Shown here piece by piece: positions 41,692 through 48,915 of a stretch of DNA of 64,000 nt (the stretch's first letter is position 1; the number at the start of each line of letters is the position of its first letter). The notes beneath the pieces are model-generated. The model saw nothing but the letters and a program-made list of their open reading frames with translations, did no database searches and was not told where the DNA came from. The translations under genes and the position numbers were made by a program. Source of the DNA: Corallococcus macrosporus (GTDB taxonomy: Bacteria; Myxococcota; Myxococcia; Myxococcales; Myxococcaceae); NCBI RefSeq assembly GCF_017302985.1, contig NZ_JAFIMU010000003.1, positions 1-64,000 of the forward strand, read 5' to 3'.

Positions 41692-42786
41692 CTACTGCGG
41701 CAACACGTCGGCGGGGACGCCGCGGTACAGCAGGACGCGGTTCATGTATTCGATGTCGTCGTTCTGGAAGCGGGCGGAGCCGACGAGGAAGCCCTGGGCG
41801 ACGAGGATGTTGGAGACGGGGTCACGCGCCTCCGGCTTGAGGTTGTAGACCTTGCCGAAGTGGGTGCTCTTCTCCACGGAGACGATGGCGTCCGGCGTGC
41901 CGTCCTGGCGCAGGAGCTCATCCCCCACCTTGAGCGTCTGGGCCTGCACCAGCCGGCCCTCGCGGGTGACGACGGGGTGCTCGTTGGTGACCTTCAGCTC
42001 GCCGCCGGACGCGGTGCGCAGGTGGTAGAGCAGGTGCTCGCTGTCCCGGGTCTCGGACGTGTAGCTGTACACCTTGCCCTGGGTGAGCTGGAGGTCATCC
42101 AGCGTGGCATTGGCGCCCAGGGTGATGACGTCCTCGCGGCCCTGCTTCATGGCCTCCACGAGGTTCTTCTCCCCGTCGCTGAACAGCACGCGCTGGTCCG
42201 GCGCGTAGCAGGACGACTCGCAGTAGGCGATGACGTAGAAGTTGGAGGGCCAGACGGTGGTGCCCGCCGCGTCCGCGTAAAGGTTGCAGTCGTTCAGCGT
42301 GGGGTGCGGAAAGAGCTGCGTGCCGCTGCCGGCCACCGGGCTGTTCTCGAAGGAGGGGTAGAGCGTGCGGGGGCGGGTGCTGGTGTGCGTCCACTTGAAG
42401 TAGTTCGCCGTGGGGCCGGTCGTCTCCGGGGCCACCGTGTACATGGGCGTGTTGGCGTACTTCGAGAACGCGTAATAGTAATTGACGTTGTACTGGTTGA
42501 GGTTGCCCGTCCAGGCGCGGTTGGTGTTGAACTCCTTGTATTCCTTGGCCCAGTCGAAGTTCGTGTCGAAGGCCTTGCCCGACAGGAACCACGCGTTCGG
42601 GCCCGCCGGGTTGAGGTTCTGGGTGAGGCCGCACTTGCGGGCCCACTCGATGCGCGCCTGGGCCTGCTCCGGGGTGAGGCTGTCGACGCTGCAACGCCAT
42701 TCCTGCATGGGTTCAGCGACCGCGGCGGCGGGCAGGAGGGTGAGGACCGCGACCTTCAGGAAGGGGGAAGGGGAAGGCTTGCGCAT
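41692..42786 (-). CDS. Secreted Hint-domain protein 4
   Basis: A 364-residue protein with a Sec signal (MRKPSPSPFLKVAVLTLLPA, then AAVA), the first Hint gene of the transcript. The N-terminal domain (MQEWRCSVDSLTPEQAQARI, FKWTHTSTRPRTLYPSFE, GTQLFPHPTLNDC) precedes the Hint domain. Cys193 is in CESSCYAPDQRVLFSDG, Thr267-x2-His270 is in KVTNEHPVV, and VYNLKPE and LVAQGFLVGS follow. Both catalytic motifs are intact. The SETRDSEHLLYHL segment between blocks is nearly invariant in Hints 1, 3 and 4. Export and self-cleavage are inferred from the fold, not shown. The gene lies 95 bases downstream of the haem-propeller B stop, and a hairpin sits in the gap. Confidence 0.78.
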   Translation of the reverse strand: MRKPSPSPFLKVAVLTLLPAAAVAEPMQEWRCSVDSLTPEQAQARIEWARKCGLTQNLNPAGPNAWFLSGKAFDTNFDWAKEYKEFNTNRAWTGNLNQYNVNYYYAFSKYANTPMYTVAPETTGPTANYFKWTHTSTRPRTLYPSFENSPVAGSGTQLFPHPTLNDCNLYADAAGTTVWPSNFYVIAYCESSCYAPDQRVLFSDGEKNLVEAMKQGREDVITLGANATLDDLQLTQGKVYSYTSETRDSEHLLYHLRTASGGELKVTNEHPVVTREGRLVQAQTLKVGDELLRQDGTPDAIVSVEKSTHFGKVYNLKPEARDPVSNILVAQGFLVGSARFQNDDIEYMNRVLLYRGVPADVLPQ

Positions 42787-42839
42787 GTGGGACCCATCGC
42801 GTGAGCGGTTGAAGGGAACAGCGGAGCTGGGAGGAAGGA

Positions 42840-42860
42840 GGCCCCCCTGGCAGGGGGGCC
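42840..42860 (-). terminator. Hairpin between haem-propeller B and Hint gene 4
   Basis: The arms GGCCCCCC (42840-42847) and GGGGGGCC (42853-42860) surround the loop TGGCA. The hairpin lies 21 bases beyond the haem-propeller B stop, and no U-tract follows. It may be an attenuator that lowers downstream Hint expression relative to the first gene. Confidence 0.45.
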
Positions 42861-42881
42861 GGTGACGCGTCGCTGGGAGGG

Positions 42882-44996
42882 CTACTTCACCTTCGCCATG
42901 ACGACGCCGGGGTTGCGGTTCTCCGTCCAGACGACGTGGCCGCCGCCCGCGGAGATGCTGTTGATGCTGAAGGCCGCGGCGAAGGTGGCCACCGGTGCTC
43001 CGCCCGCCAGGGGGAAGGCCAGCACGTTGCCGGGGTTCAGGTTCTCCGCCACCCAGAGGCGCACGCCGTCACTGGCCAGGCCGGTGATGGAGGGCCGCGA
43101 GGTGAACACGCCGAGGGCGCCGCCGCCCTTGGGCATGCGCTGCACGTCGTTGCCCTCCTGCCAGAAGAGGTGGGTGCCATCCACGGTGAGCAGGCCCGTG
43201 ACACCCGGGCGGCCGCTGACGAGCGTGGTGGGGGCGCCGCCCGCCACGGGCAGGGACAGGATGGAGCCGCCCTGGGTGACGAACAGGCTGGTGCCGTCGG
43301 TGGCGATGCCGCCCAGGCCCGTGAGGCCCGTGGCGAGCGTGGACACCGCGCCGCCGTTGACGGAGACCTTGAGGATGGAGCCCGCGGCTTCTGTCCAGTA
43401 CACGTTGACGCCATCCGTCGCGACGGCGATGGGGTCCGGGCGGTTGAAGGCGAGGACGCTCTCGCCGCCGCTGTCGAGCGAGGCCTTCATCACCACGCCG
43501 GTGCCGCGGCGCTCCACCCAGTAGCCGAAGCGGCCATCCGTGGCGGAGCCGGAGAGGTCGAACCGGGAGACGGGGGTGAGCGGGTGGTCCGCGTTGAGGA
43601 AGTCCTCCATCACCTGCTTGCGGAAGGGGATGAAGGTGTTGGCGAGCGCGCTGGACACGACGAAGCGGGTGCCTTCAGGCCCCGTCTGGGTGCTCTCCGT
43701 GCTGTGCACGAAGGACGCCGAGTTCGGGAAGGAGATGCCGCCGCCCATGGCGCCGCCGCTGCTGCGGTCATGGCAGCCGCCGCAGGACAGGGCCTGGGCG
43801 CGGGCGACGATCTGGTTCGGCGTGAGCGGGCTGCCCAGCCGGGTGAGCTCCGCCTGGATGTCGTTGCGGAAGGTGCTGGCGCCGCTGCCGAACTGGGCCG
43901 CGTAGTCATCCTCGACACCGAAGGACTGCGCGTCGCTCTGGGCGGCGTTGAACTGATCCGGAACCGAGTAGTTGAACGTGTTGACGTTGTTGACCGCCAG
44001 CTCCTCCACCTGGGTGATGAAGTGCGCGCGGAAGCTGGGGGCCAGCGCATGCGTGGAGGCCGGGTTGAAGAGCCGGCCCGCCGGGTTGGCCTTCACCGTC
44101 ACGGGGGCGAACTTCAGGGTGCACACCCCGCCCGGGCACTGGCGCTGGATCTTGAACTCCTTCAGCATCCACGGCCCGTTGATGAACATGTTGACGCGCA
44201 CCTGACCGATGCCCGCCGGGTTGAAGCCGTAGTTGTTGATGTGGATGACCGGCGAGAAGCCCGGCAGGCCGGTGAAGTAGAAGTCGCGCACGGCGATGGC
44301 GCGGTTGGCCAGCGTCTTCGTGCTCAGGTCGCGCCAGAAGGACTGGACGGGACGGCAGCCATCGATACCCAGGTCCGGACGGGGATTGGGAAGGGCGGCC
44401 TCGAAGATGATGAAGTTGCGTCCGCCGCCTCCGCCTGTCTTGCCAAAGACGACGCGATACTCACCACAGTCGGCGCCGGAGGTGGGGGCCAGGTCAAAGC
44501 GGTTGTAGATGCCGATGGCGGAGTAGGAGCCGATGTTGGTGAGGCTGGTGGGGACCGCCTGCGCGCCCTCCTGGGGACGGCAGCCATTGGGGAAGCCGTT
44601 GAGCAGGTTGCCACTGTCCGTGCAGTGCGCGCCCGGCTGCAGGTCCGCCTGCCCGGGCGACGGCGTCTGCGTGTCCCAGAGCTGGCGGAAGAGCTGGGTG
44701 CTGTTGAGCCCCGTGCCCCCGTTCTGCGCGGCCAGCTGGTTGAGGACGCCGGACAGGGTGAAGTTGGCCAGGATGGCCGTCTCGGTCAGCACCACCGACT
44801 TGCGGGCATCCACCGTCTGGGGCGTCACCGAGCCCAGTGCCTGCGACTGTCGCCGGCTCGTGACACCCATTTCACCACGGTCGGAGATGGGATCCCGGCC
44901 CGCCGCCGCCGGGGCCTCATCCGGCCCCTCGGCCTGACAACCCGCGCACAACATGGCTCCGGCCGCGAGCGCGGCCTTGAGAGAGTGCTTCAGCAT
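42882..44996 (-). CDS. Haem-c and beta-propeller lipoprotein (paralogue B)
   Basis: A 704-residue lipoprotein (MLKHSLKAALAAGAMLCAGC), first gene of the minus-strand row. The body matches paralogue A throughout: GIYNRFDLAPTSGADCGEYR, PVQSFWRDLSTK, IHINNYGFNPAGIGQV and FIPFRKQVMEDFLNADHPLT. One haem-c motif, ALSCGGCHDRS, is near residue 403. The C-terminal propeller has units such as VATDGVNVYWTEAAGSILKV and GGIATDGTSLFVTQGGSIL. It is expected at the outer face of a membrane, carrying one covalent haem. GGAAGGA precedes the ATG. The strong promoter-like sequence at 45065-45093 lies about 70 bases upstream. Confidence 0.82.
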   Translation of the reverse strand: MLKHSLKAALAAGAMLCAGCQAEGPDEAPAAAGRDPISDRGEMGVTSRRQSQALGSVTPQTVDARKSVVLTETAILANFTLSGVLNQLAAQNGGTGLNSTQLFRQLWDTQTPSPGQADLQPGAHCTDSGNLLNGFPNGCRPQEGAQAVPTSLTNIGSYSAIGIYNRFDLAPTSGADCGEYRVVFGKTGGGGGRNFIIFEAALPNPRPDLGIDGCRPVQSFWRDLSTKTLANRAIAVRDFYFTGLPGFSPVIHINNYGFNPAGIGQVRVNMFINGPWMLKEFKIQRQCPGGVCTLKFAPVTVKANPAGRLFNPASTHALAPSFRAHFITQVEELAVNNVNTFNYSVPDQFNAAQSDAQSFGVEDDYAAQFGSGASTFRNDIQAELTRLGSPLTPNQIVARAQALSCGGCHDRSSGGAMGGGISFPNSASFVHSTESTQTGPEGTRFVVSSALANTFIPFRKQVMEDFLNADHPLTPVSRFDLSGSATDGRFGYWVERRGTGVVMKASLDSGGESVLAFNRPDPIAVATDGVNVYWTEAAGSILKVSVNGGAVSTLATGLTGLGGIATDGTSLFVTQGGSILSLPVAGGAPTTLVSGRPGVTGLLTVDGTHLFWQEGNDVQRMPKGGGALGVFTSRPSITGLASDGVRLWVAENLNPGNVLAFPLAGGAPVATFAAAFSINSISAGGGHVVWTENRNPGVVMAKVK

Positions 44997-45064
44997 GTGG
45001 GGATTCCTTCCGGGCGGACGGGTGCCGCTAGAGCAGGGGATGCCTGTCTTTGACCCGGAATGTA

Positions 45065-45093
45065 ACTATTGACTCACTCACAGTGAAAGTCAA
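45065..45093 (-). promoter_or_regulatory. Sigma70-like promoter overlapping a dyad
   Basis: Read on the minus strand, TTGACT (45088-45093) and AATAGT (45065-45070) are separated by exactly 17 bases, a good -35/-10 pair about 70 bases upstream of the haem-propeller B start. The same stretch contains an inverted repeat (TTGACT with AGTCAA, inner CACT with AGTG) between about 45069 and 45093. A repressor or activator could use it. The promoter call is by inspection only. Confidence 0.55.
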
Positions 45094-45447
45094 ACACGGC
45101 CAAACGATTTGCTCGCAAAGCTTTTAACGCGGCTCGTGCTGTGCTCGCCGCTTGATCCAGTCCGGCAGAATTCCAGCGGATTGCGGAGATAAGACTGTTT
45201 TTGAGGATTCCTTTTTGCGGGATCCGGATCCTGGTGCGTTGTGTTGAGGCGCAGAATCCGCCTGTGACTTCGGGCGTCGGCGTGTATCGAGTTGCGTCAT
45301 GAGCTCGTGACACGTCAGAGGGCATGCCAGCCGGTGCACACCGTGCAGCCCGCTTCACACGAAGAGGGGGCTATCGTCCTGACCGTGAAGCTCCCCGTGC
45401 TGCTGGGCAACCACACCGTCTTCTCCAACTTCCATCTGTGAGCAGGG
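45094..45447. other. Gene-poor stretch with relatively low GC
   Basis: This stretch lies between the promoter of the Hint/haem row and the stop of the next minus-strand gene. It is less GC-rich than its surroundings and contains a GGATCCGGATCC palindrome near 45220. A short plus-strand frame runs from the GTG at 45334 to a TGA at 45441 (36 codons, ending KLPVLLGNHTVFSNFHL). It may be a remnant of a gene or chance. I see no RNA gene or convincing terminator here. Confidence 0.4.
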
Positions 45448-46368
45448 TCAGGGTGCCTTGACGTAACCCGAGACCTTCGGGTTGCAGGCGCTCACTTTCT
45501 TCAGCGCGGCCTCGGCTGCCTTCTTCTCCGGGAGGAGCTTCGTCACGATGAACAGCCCCGGGGTCAGGCGTTTGAACGAGGTGCTCTCGAGGACCAGGAA
45601 GTCGTTCGTACAGAGCTTCTCCGACTGTGTGTCTTCACGGTAGGCGATGGCCTCCCGGACCGTCTTGAAGCTTCCGATGATGGCCGCGTGGCGCTCGGGC
45701 CGCCGCTCCTTCACCACCTTCTGGGCCGTGGCATCCCAGCGATAGGCCTGGAGCTTCCACTGGTCGGGCTCGCCGCTGTCGGCATCGGCGGAGAGAAACA
45801 CATACTCCCTGAAGAAGCCTTCGACCGGTGAGTCTGGCGTCAGCGGATACGGGCTGACGGAGGACTGCTCCGGACCCGCGAAGTTCTCATCCCCCTTCCA
45901 GGCTTCCGCCACGCCCCCATCCTTGACGACATAGAGGCGGTGCCGGCGATGGACGTGCTCGAACCCGCTCTCCTGGGTGACGAGGAGCCCCCACGCGTCA
46001 GCCGTGAGCCGGACCGGCTGGACGGAGGTCGTGACGTTGCGCTCCTCCTCGCCGGAGGTCCAGCGCTCGGAGGACGCGGTTCCTGAGGGGGCCTGCTGAA
46101 TCCCGTGAGCCATGCCGTCGGGAAGCCTCGCCTTGCGCTTCCCCTCCGCGCCTTCGCTCAGCTCGAGCTCCAGCTTGCAGGTGTCGCTCGCCTTGCGGCA
46201 GCCCGTGGCGCGCAGGACATACATCGCGTCGGTCGTTTCACTCGCCTTGAAGCGCTTGAGCTCGAGCCCGTCCTGCGCCGGAGGCGCGGCGCTGACCGTC
46301 CGGGGCGTGGCTGCGACCAGAAGCGCGATGAGCACCGAACCCCGCGCGGACCGACTTTCAAAGCGCAT
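45448..46368 (-). CDS. Exported protein of unknown function, SPOR-like tail
   Basis: A 306-residue protein with a Sec-like N-terminus (MRFESRSARGSVLIALLVAA, then TPRTVSA). GGAGG lies eight bases upstream of the ATG at 46368; longer starts up to 46407 are possible. The mature part is mixed alpha/beta without catalytic motifs. The last ~70 residues (DFLVLESTSFKRLTPGLFIV, TKLLPEKKAAEAALKKVSAC) alternate strands and helices rather like a SPOR domain, which binds septal peptidoglycan. The assignment is weak. Cysteines at CRKASDTC and near the C-terminus may pair. Confidence 0.65.
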   Translation of the reverse strand: MRFESRSARGSVLIALLVAATPRTVSAAPPAQDGLELKRFKASETTDAMYVLRATGCRKASDTCKLELELSEGAEGKRKARLPDGMAHGIQQAPSGTASSERWTSGEEERNVTTSVQPVRLTADAWGLLVTQESGFEHVHRRHRLYVVKDGGVAEAWKGDENFAGPEQSSVSPYPLTPDSPVEGFFREYVFLSADADSGEPDQWKLQAYRWDATAQKVVKERRPERHAAIIGSFKTVREAIAYREDTQSEKLCTNDFLVLESTSFKRLTPGLFIVTKLLPEKKAAEAALKKVSACNPKVSGYVKAP

Positions 46369-46465
46369 CTTCACTGCCTCCATGTTTCGGCCCTTCCTGT
46401 TGGCCACACTCTAGTCCGCGCAGGTATCCGGCCGGGCACGAGTGTCCAGCGCTACGCTGCCCGGC

Positions 46466-47296
46466 ATGGACTCCCCGCCCGAAGCCGACCTCTCCACCGA
46501 CGAGCTCTTCGCCCGCACGCTCCAGGGGGATGAGGAGGACGCGGGCGCGTGGCGCGCCATCTGGCAGTTGCACCACCGCGGTGGCGAGGACGTCTTCCAG
46601 CGCGCCGCGGCCTGGCTCCAGTCCTCCTCCGCGAAGGAGCGGGGCCGCGGCGCGAACGTCCTTGCACAGCTGGACTTCCGGAACCGGTCTCCGGAGCTCG
46701 TCGCACGCTTCACGGACGCACTCCTGCCGGCGCTCGCGAAGGAGCAGGATGCCGCGGTGCTGGAGGCCATGGCCGCTGCCCTGGGCCACCTGGGGGACCC
46801 CCGCGCGGTCCCCGCGCTCCTTCCCCTGAAGGACCACCCGGACGCGCACGTCCGCTTCGGCGTCGTCATGGGGCTGTCGGGGCACCGGGATGCCCAGGCG
46901 CTCCAGGCCTTGATTCATCTCTCCCGTGACTTCGACGAGACCGTGCGCGAGTGGGCCACGTTCACGCTCGGCTCCCAGGCGCGCGAGGTGGACACGCTGG
47001 AGCTGCGCGAGGCCCTGGTGGAGCGGCTCTCCGAGGACCACCCGAAGATTCGCGGAGAGGCGCTGCTGGGCCTGGCCTTGCGCAAGGACGCGCGTGCCCT
47101 GGAGCCGCTGCGGCGCGTGCTGGAGGAGGGCGTGGTGACCACGCTGGACGTGGAGGCGGCCCAGGCGCTGGAGGATGTCTCACTGCTCCCCCCGCTCCGG
47201 GAGCTCCGCGAGTCTGTCAATGAAGAGGACGACGACCCCGAGTTCCGCGCGGTCCTCTTCGAGGCCATCCACGTCCTGGAGTCGCTGTCTCGGTGA
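46466..47296 (+). CDS. HEAT-repeat protein
   Basis: A 276-residue soluble helical protein. After a short acidic start (MDSPPEADLSTDELFARTLQ) it consists of ~30-residue helical pairs. Examples are LEAMAAALGHLGDPRAVPAL, HVRFGVVMGLSGHRDAQALQ and IRGEALLGLALRKDARALEP, the pattern of bacterial HEAT or PBS-lyase-like repeats. Such proteins act as scaffolds for protein-protein contact. The ATG at 46466 is used, although a GTG 24 bases upstream is in frame. No operon partner is evident: the gene is divergent from the exported-protein gene and converges on a membrane protein gene. Confidence 0.8.
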   Translation: MDSPPEADLSTDELFARTLQGDEEDAGAWRAIWQLHHRGGEDVFQRAAAWLQSSSAKERGRGANVLAQLDFRNRSPELVARFTDALLPALAKEQDAAVLEAMAAALGHLGDPRAVPALLPLKDHPDAHVRFGVVMGLSGHRDAQALQALIHLSRDFDETVREWATFTLGSQAREVDTLELREALVERLSEDHPKIRGEALLGLALRKDARALEPLRRVLEEGVVTTLDVEAAQALEDVSLLPPLRELRESVNEEDDDPEFRAVLFEAIHVLESLSR

Positions 47297-47383
47297 CGCA
47301 ACAGGCCGAATAGCAGGAATTCATTATAAATCTGTAAATATTGGATTCCCTGGCCATGCGGCGCGCCGCTTTTGACGGCTGTA

Positions 47384-47977
47384 TCAAGGGACTCCATCCG
47401 CCAACTCCAACAGCGCGTCGAACAGGGGGGCATCGATGCGGTGTGCGGTCTGCGAATGCTGACCGGCGCGCAGCCCCGGCCACGCGCCGGCCAGTTGATG
47501 CGTCATCAGGAGGGTCGTGCCGCCCGCGTGCTCAAGGGCGAGCGCGCCCACCAGGCCACGGCCGTGCTGCAGGTTCGTGCGCAGGACCCGCAGCGTTCCG
47601 TTGGAGTGGGCTCCCAGCACCTGGCCAGAAGCATCTCGCAGGACCAGTTCCCGCGCGGAGCGCTCCAGGTGCAGCAGCGGCACCTTGCAGTACGTGGATC
47701 CCGGCGCGTCGACCTTCAGGATCAGCAGCATCAGGTTCACCATCCCGATGCCGAAGCCGGTCGCGACCAACAGCGCCACGAACCACGGCAGGCTGAAGCC
47801 CGGCCACGAAAACCACGCTACCGATGCCGCGGAGAGCACCACGGCCGGAGGCGCCGTCCATGCCACCAGCGCCAGCACGAAGCTCCGGGTGCTCACCTTC
47901 CACAGGGTGACCTCTTCCAGGGCCCGCCCCTTGCTCCGGCCGCTTCGGTCCGGAATGCGCTCGCGTGTCGAATCCAT
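47384..47977 (-). CDS. Two-helix membrane protein, unknown function
   Basis: A 197-residue protein with a charged start and two hydrophobic segments, FVLALVAWTAPPAVVLSAAS and PWFVALLVATGFGIGMVNLM, near residues 33-85. A soluble C-terminal domain (STYCKVPLLHLERSARELVL, LRTNLQHGRGLVGALALEHA, LLMTHQLAGAWPGLRAGQHS) follows, with a small beta sheet suggested. I recognise no family. It is transcribed leftward toward the HEAT gene; the 87 bases between their stops contain a short AT-rich island near 47320. Confidence 0.65.
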   Translation of the reverse strand: MDSTRERIPDRSGRSKGRALEEVTLWKVSTRSFVLALVAWTAPPAVVLSAASVAWFSWPGFSLPWFVALLVATGFGIGMVNLMLLILKVDAPGSTYCKVPLLHLERSARELVLRDASGQVLGAHSNGTLRVLRTNLQHGRGLVGALALEHAGGTTLLMTHQLAGAWPGLRAGQHSQTAHRIDAPLFDALLELADGVP

Positions 47978-48054
47978 CCCCCCAGGATGGACGAATCCCG
48001 CCCCAAGGCGAAGCCCCCGCTTCGCCTCGGGCCTGCTTCAGCGGCGCGGCGGCG

Positions 48055-48447
48055 CTAGTAGTTGAGCCAGCGGTAGCCCGTGGACGCCGAGCCCGAGCAC
48101 AGCAGGGAGTTCGGCTGGTGGCTCGTGGCGTTGCAGCACTCCTTCGTCGCGCCCGGAGTGGTGCACCGCAGGTTCACGTACAGGCTGCACGACGGCAGTC
48201 CGGCACACGTGGACGGGCACGCGGTCAGCACGCCGTCACACGTGACGCCCTGGTAGTCGGTCGAAGAGCAGGTGGCCCCGGTACAGGAGACCGAAGTTCC
48301 CCCCGAGCAGGCCGCCGTACAGGTGCCGAACTGGGACACCGTGCGCGCTTCGGCCTCGGGAGCCATCGTGTCCTCAAGGGCCGGGCCTCCGCACCCCAGG
48401 AGGGAAATACCAACCAACGTCACCATCGCCGCGAGAGAGAGCTTCAT
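48055..48447 (-). CDS. Small cysteine-rich lipoprotein
   Basis: A 130-residue protein with the lipoprotein signal MKLSLAAMVTLVGISLLGCG. The mature part has about a dozen cysteines, for example FGTCTAACSGGTSVSCTGAT, CPSTCAGLPSC and KECCNATSH, which implies many disulfides. AGGAG lies six bases before the ATG at 48447. It lies 44 bases downstream of the tiny cysteine-rich peptide gene 48492-48698, and the pair probably forms one transcript. A similar pair exists at 54844-55447. Function is unknown; a secreted binding, toxin or signal role is possible. Confidence 0.7.
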   Translation of the reverse strand: MKLSLAAMVTLVGISLLGCGGPALEDTMAPEAEARTVSQFGTCTAACSGGTSVSCTGATCSSTDYQGVTCDGVLTACPSTCAGLPSCSLYVNLRCTTPGATKECCNATSHQPNSLLCSGSASTGYRWLNY

Positions 48448-48491
48448 GGGAGACTCCTGGAGGATTTTCGAGATGAAAGCGGCGAACTGTT

Positions 48492-48698
48492 TCAGTAGCA
48501 GGCGCACTCGTTCCGGCTGGGGCAGAAGCCATAGGAGAAACCCATCTCGATGCATGACGCGATGCAGGCATCACAGGTGTACGCCTGCGGCCCCACCGGT
48601 GCTGGCGTGGACAGGGCCTGCGTGGCCGTGAATGAGAAGGCAGCGGCCGCGACGACGGCGAGCAAGGTCTGTCCGGCACTCTTCGCAATGCGAATCAT
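48492..48698 (-). CDS. Tiny secreted cysteine-rich peptide 1
   Basis: A 68-residue protein with a signal MIRIAKSAGQTLLAVVAAAA, then FSFTATQA. It has a mature part of only ~40 residues with six cysteines: YTCDACIASCIEMGFSYGFC and NECACY. The core C-x3-C-x-E-x-GF-x-YG-x-C recurs in the peptide encoded at 55223-55447. GGAGG precedes the ATG. It is the first gene of a two-gene unit with a cysteine-rich lipoprotein. It could be a disulfide-knot peptide released from the cell. Confidence 0.72.
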   Translation of the reverse strand: MIRIAKSAGQTLLAVVAAAAFSFTATQALSTPAPVGPQAYTCDACIASCIEMGFSYGFCPSRNECACY

Positions 48699-48915
48699 GA
48701 CAACCTCCTGGAGGGGCTGACACCCGTTCGGAATACCGCGGCAAGAGCTGCGGCCTGAAAACGGTAGCCCTGCAGGGAAAAGCCGTCAAAGCGGTACAGC
48801 CCGGGCCTGTCTCCAGGTGTTCGAAGGCGTGTCAGGTCCGGGTTCCAGTCTTCGTGTGTTGTGGACACGAAGGCTGCCGGGTCCATCCCGGGAGCCGCCA
48901 GCCAGGGAGGGGGCC

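Noticed and set aside
33584-42786. The Hint proteins as ordinary inteins
   Set aside because: There is no host gene split, no C-terminal extein, no homing endonuclease and no His-Asn end. The Hint part sits at the protein end as in Hedgehog-type proteins.
42936-45053. A 705-codon plus-strand frame opposite haem-propeller B
   Set aside because: It mirrors the real gene in codon phase. Its composition is that of antisense GC-rich DNA.
47310-47345. An AT-rich island as a promoter
   Set aside because: It lies between the stops of two convergent genes, so there is no gene for it to drive, and no paired boxes are visible.
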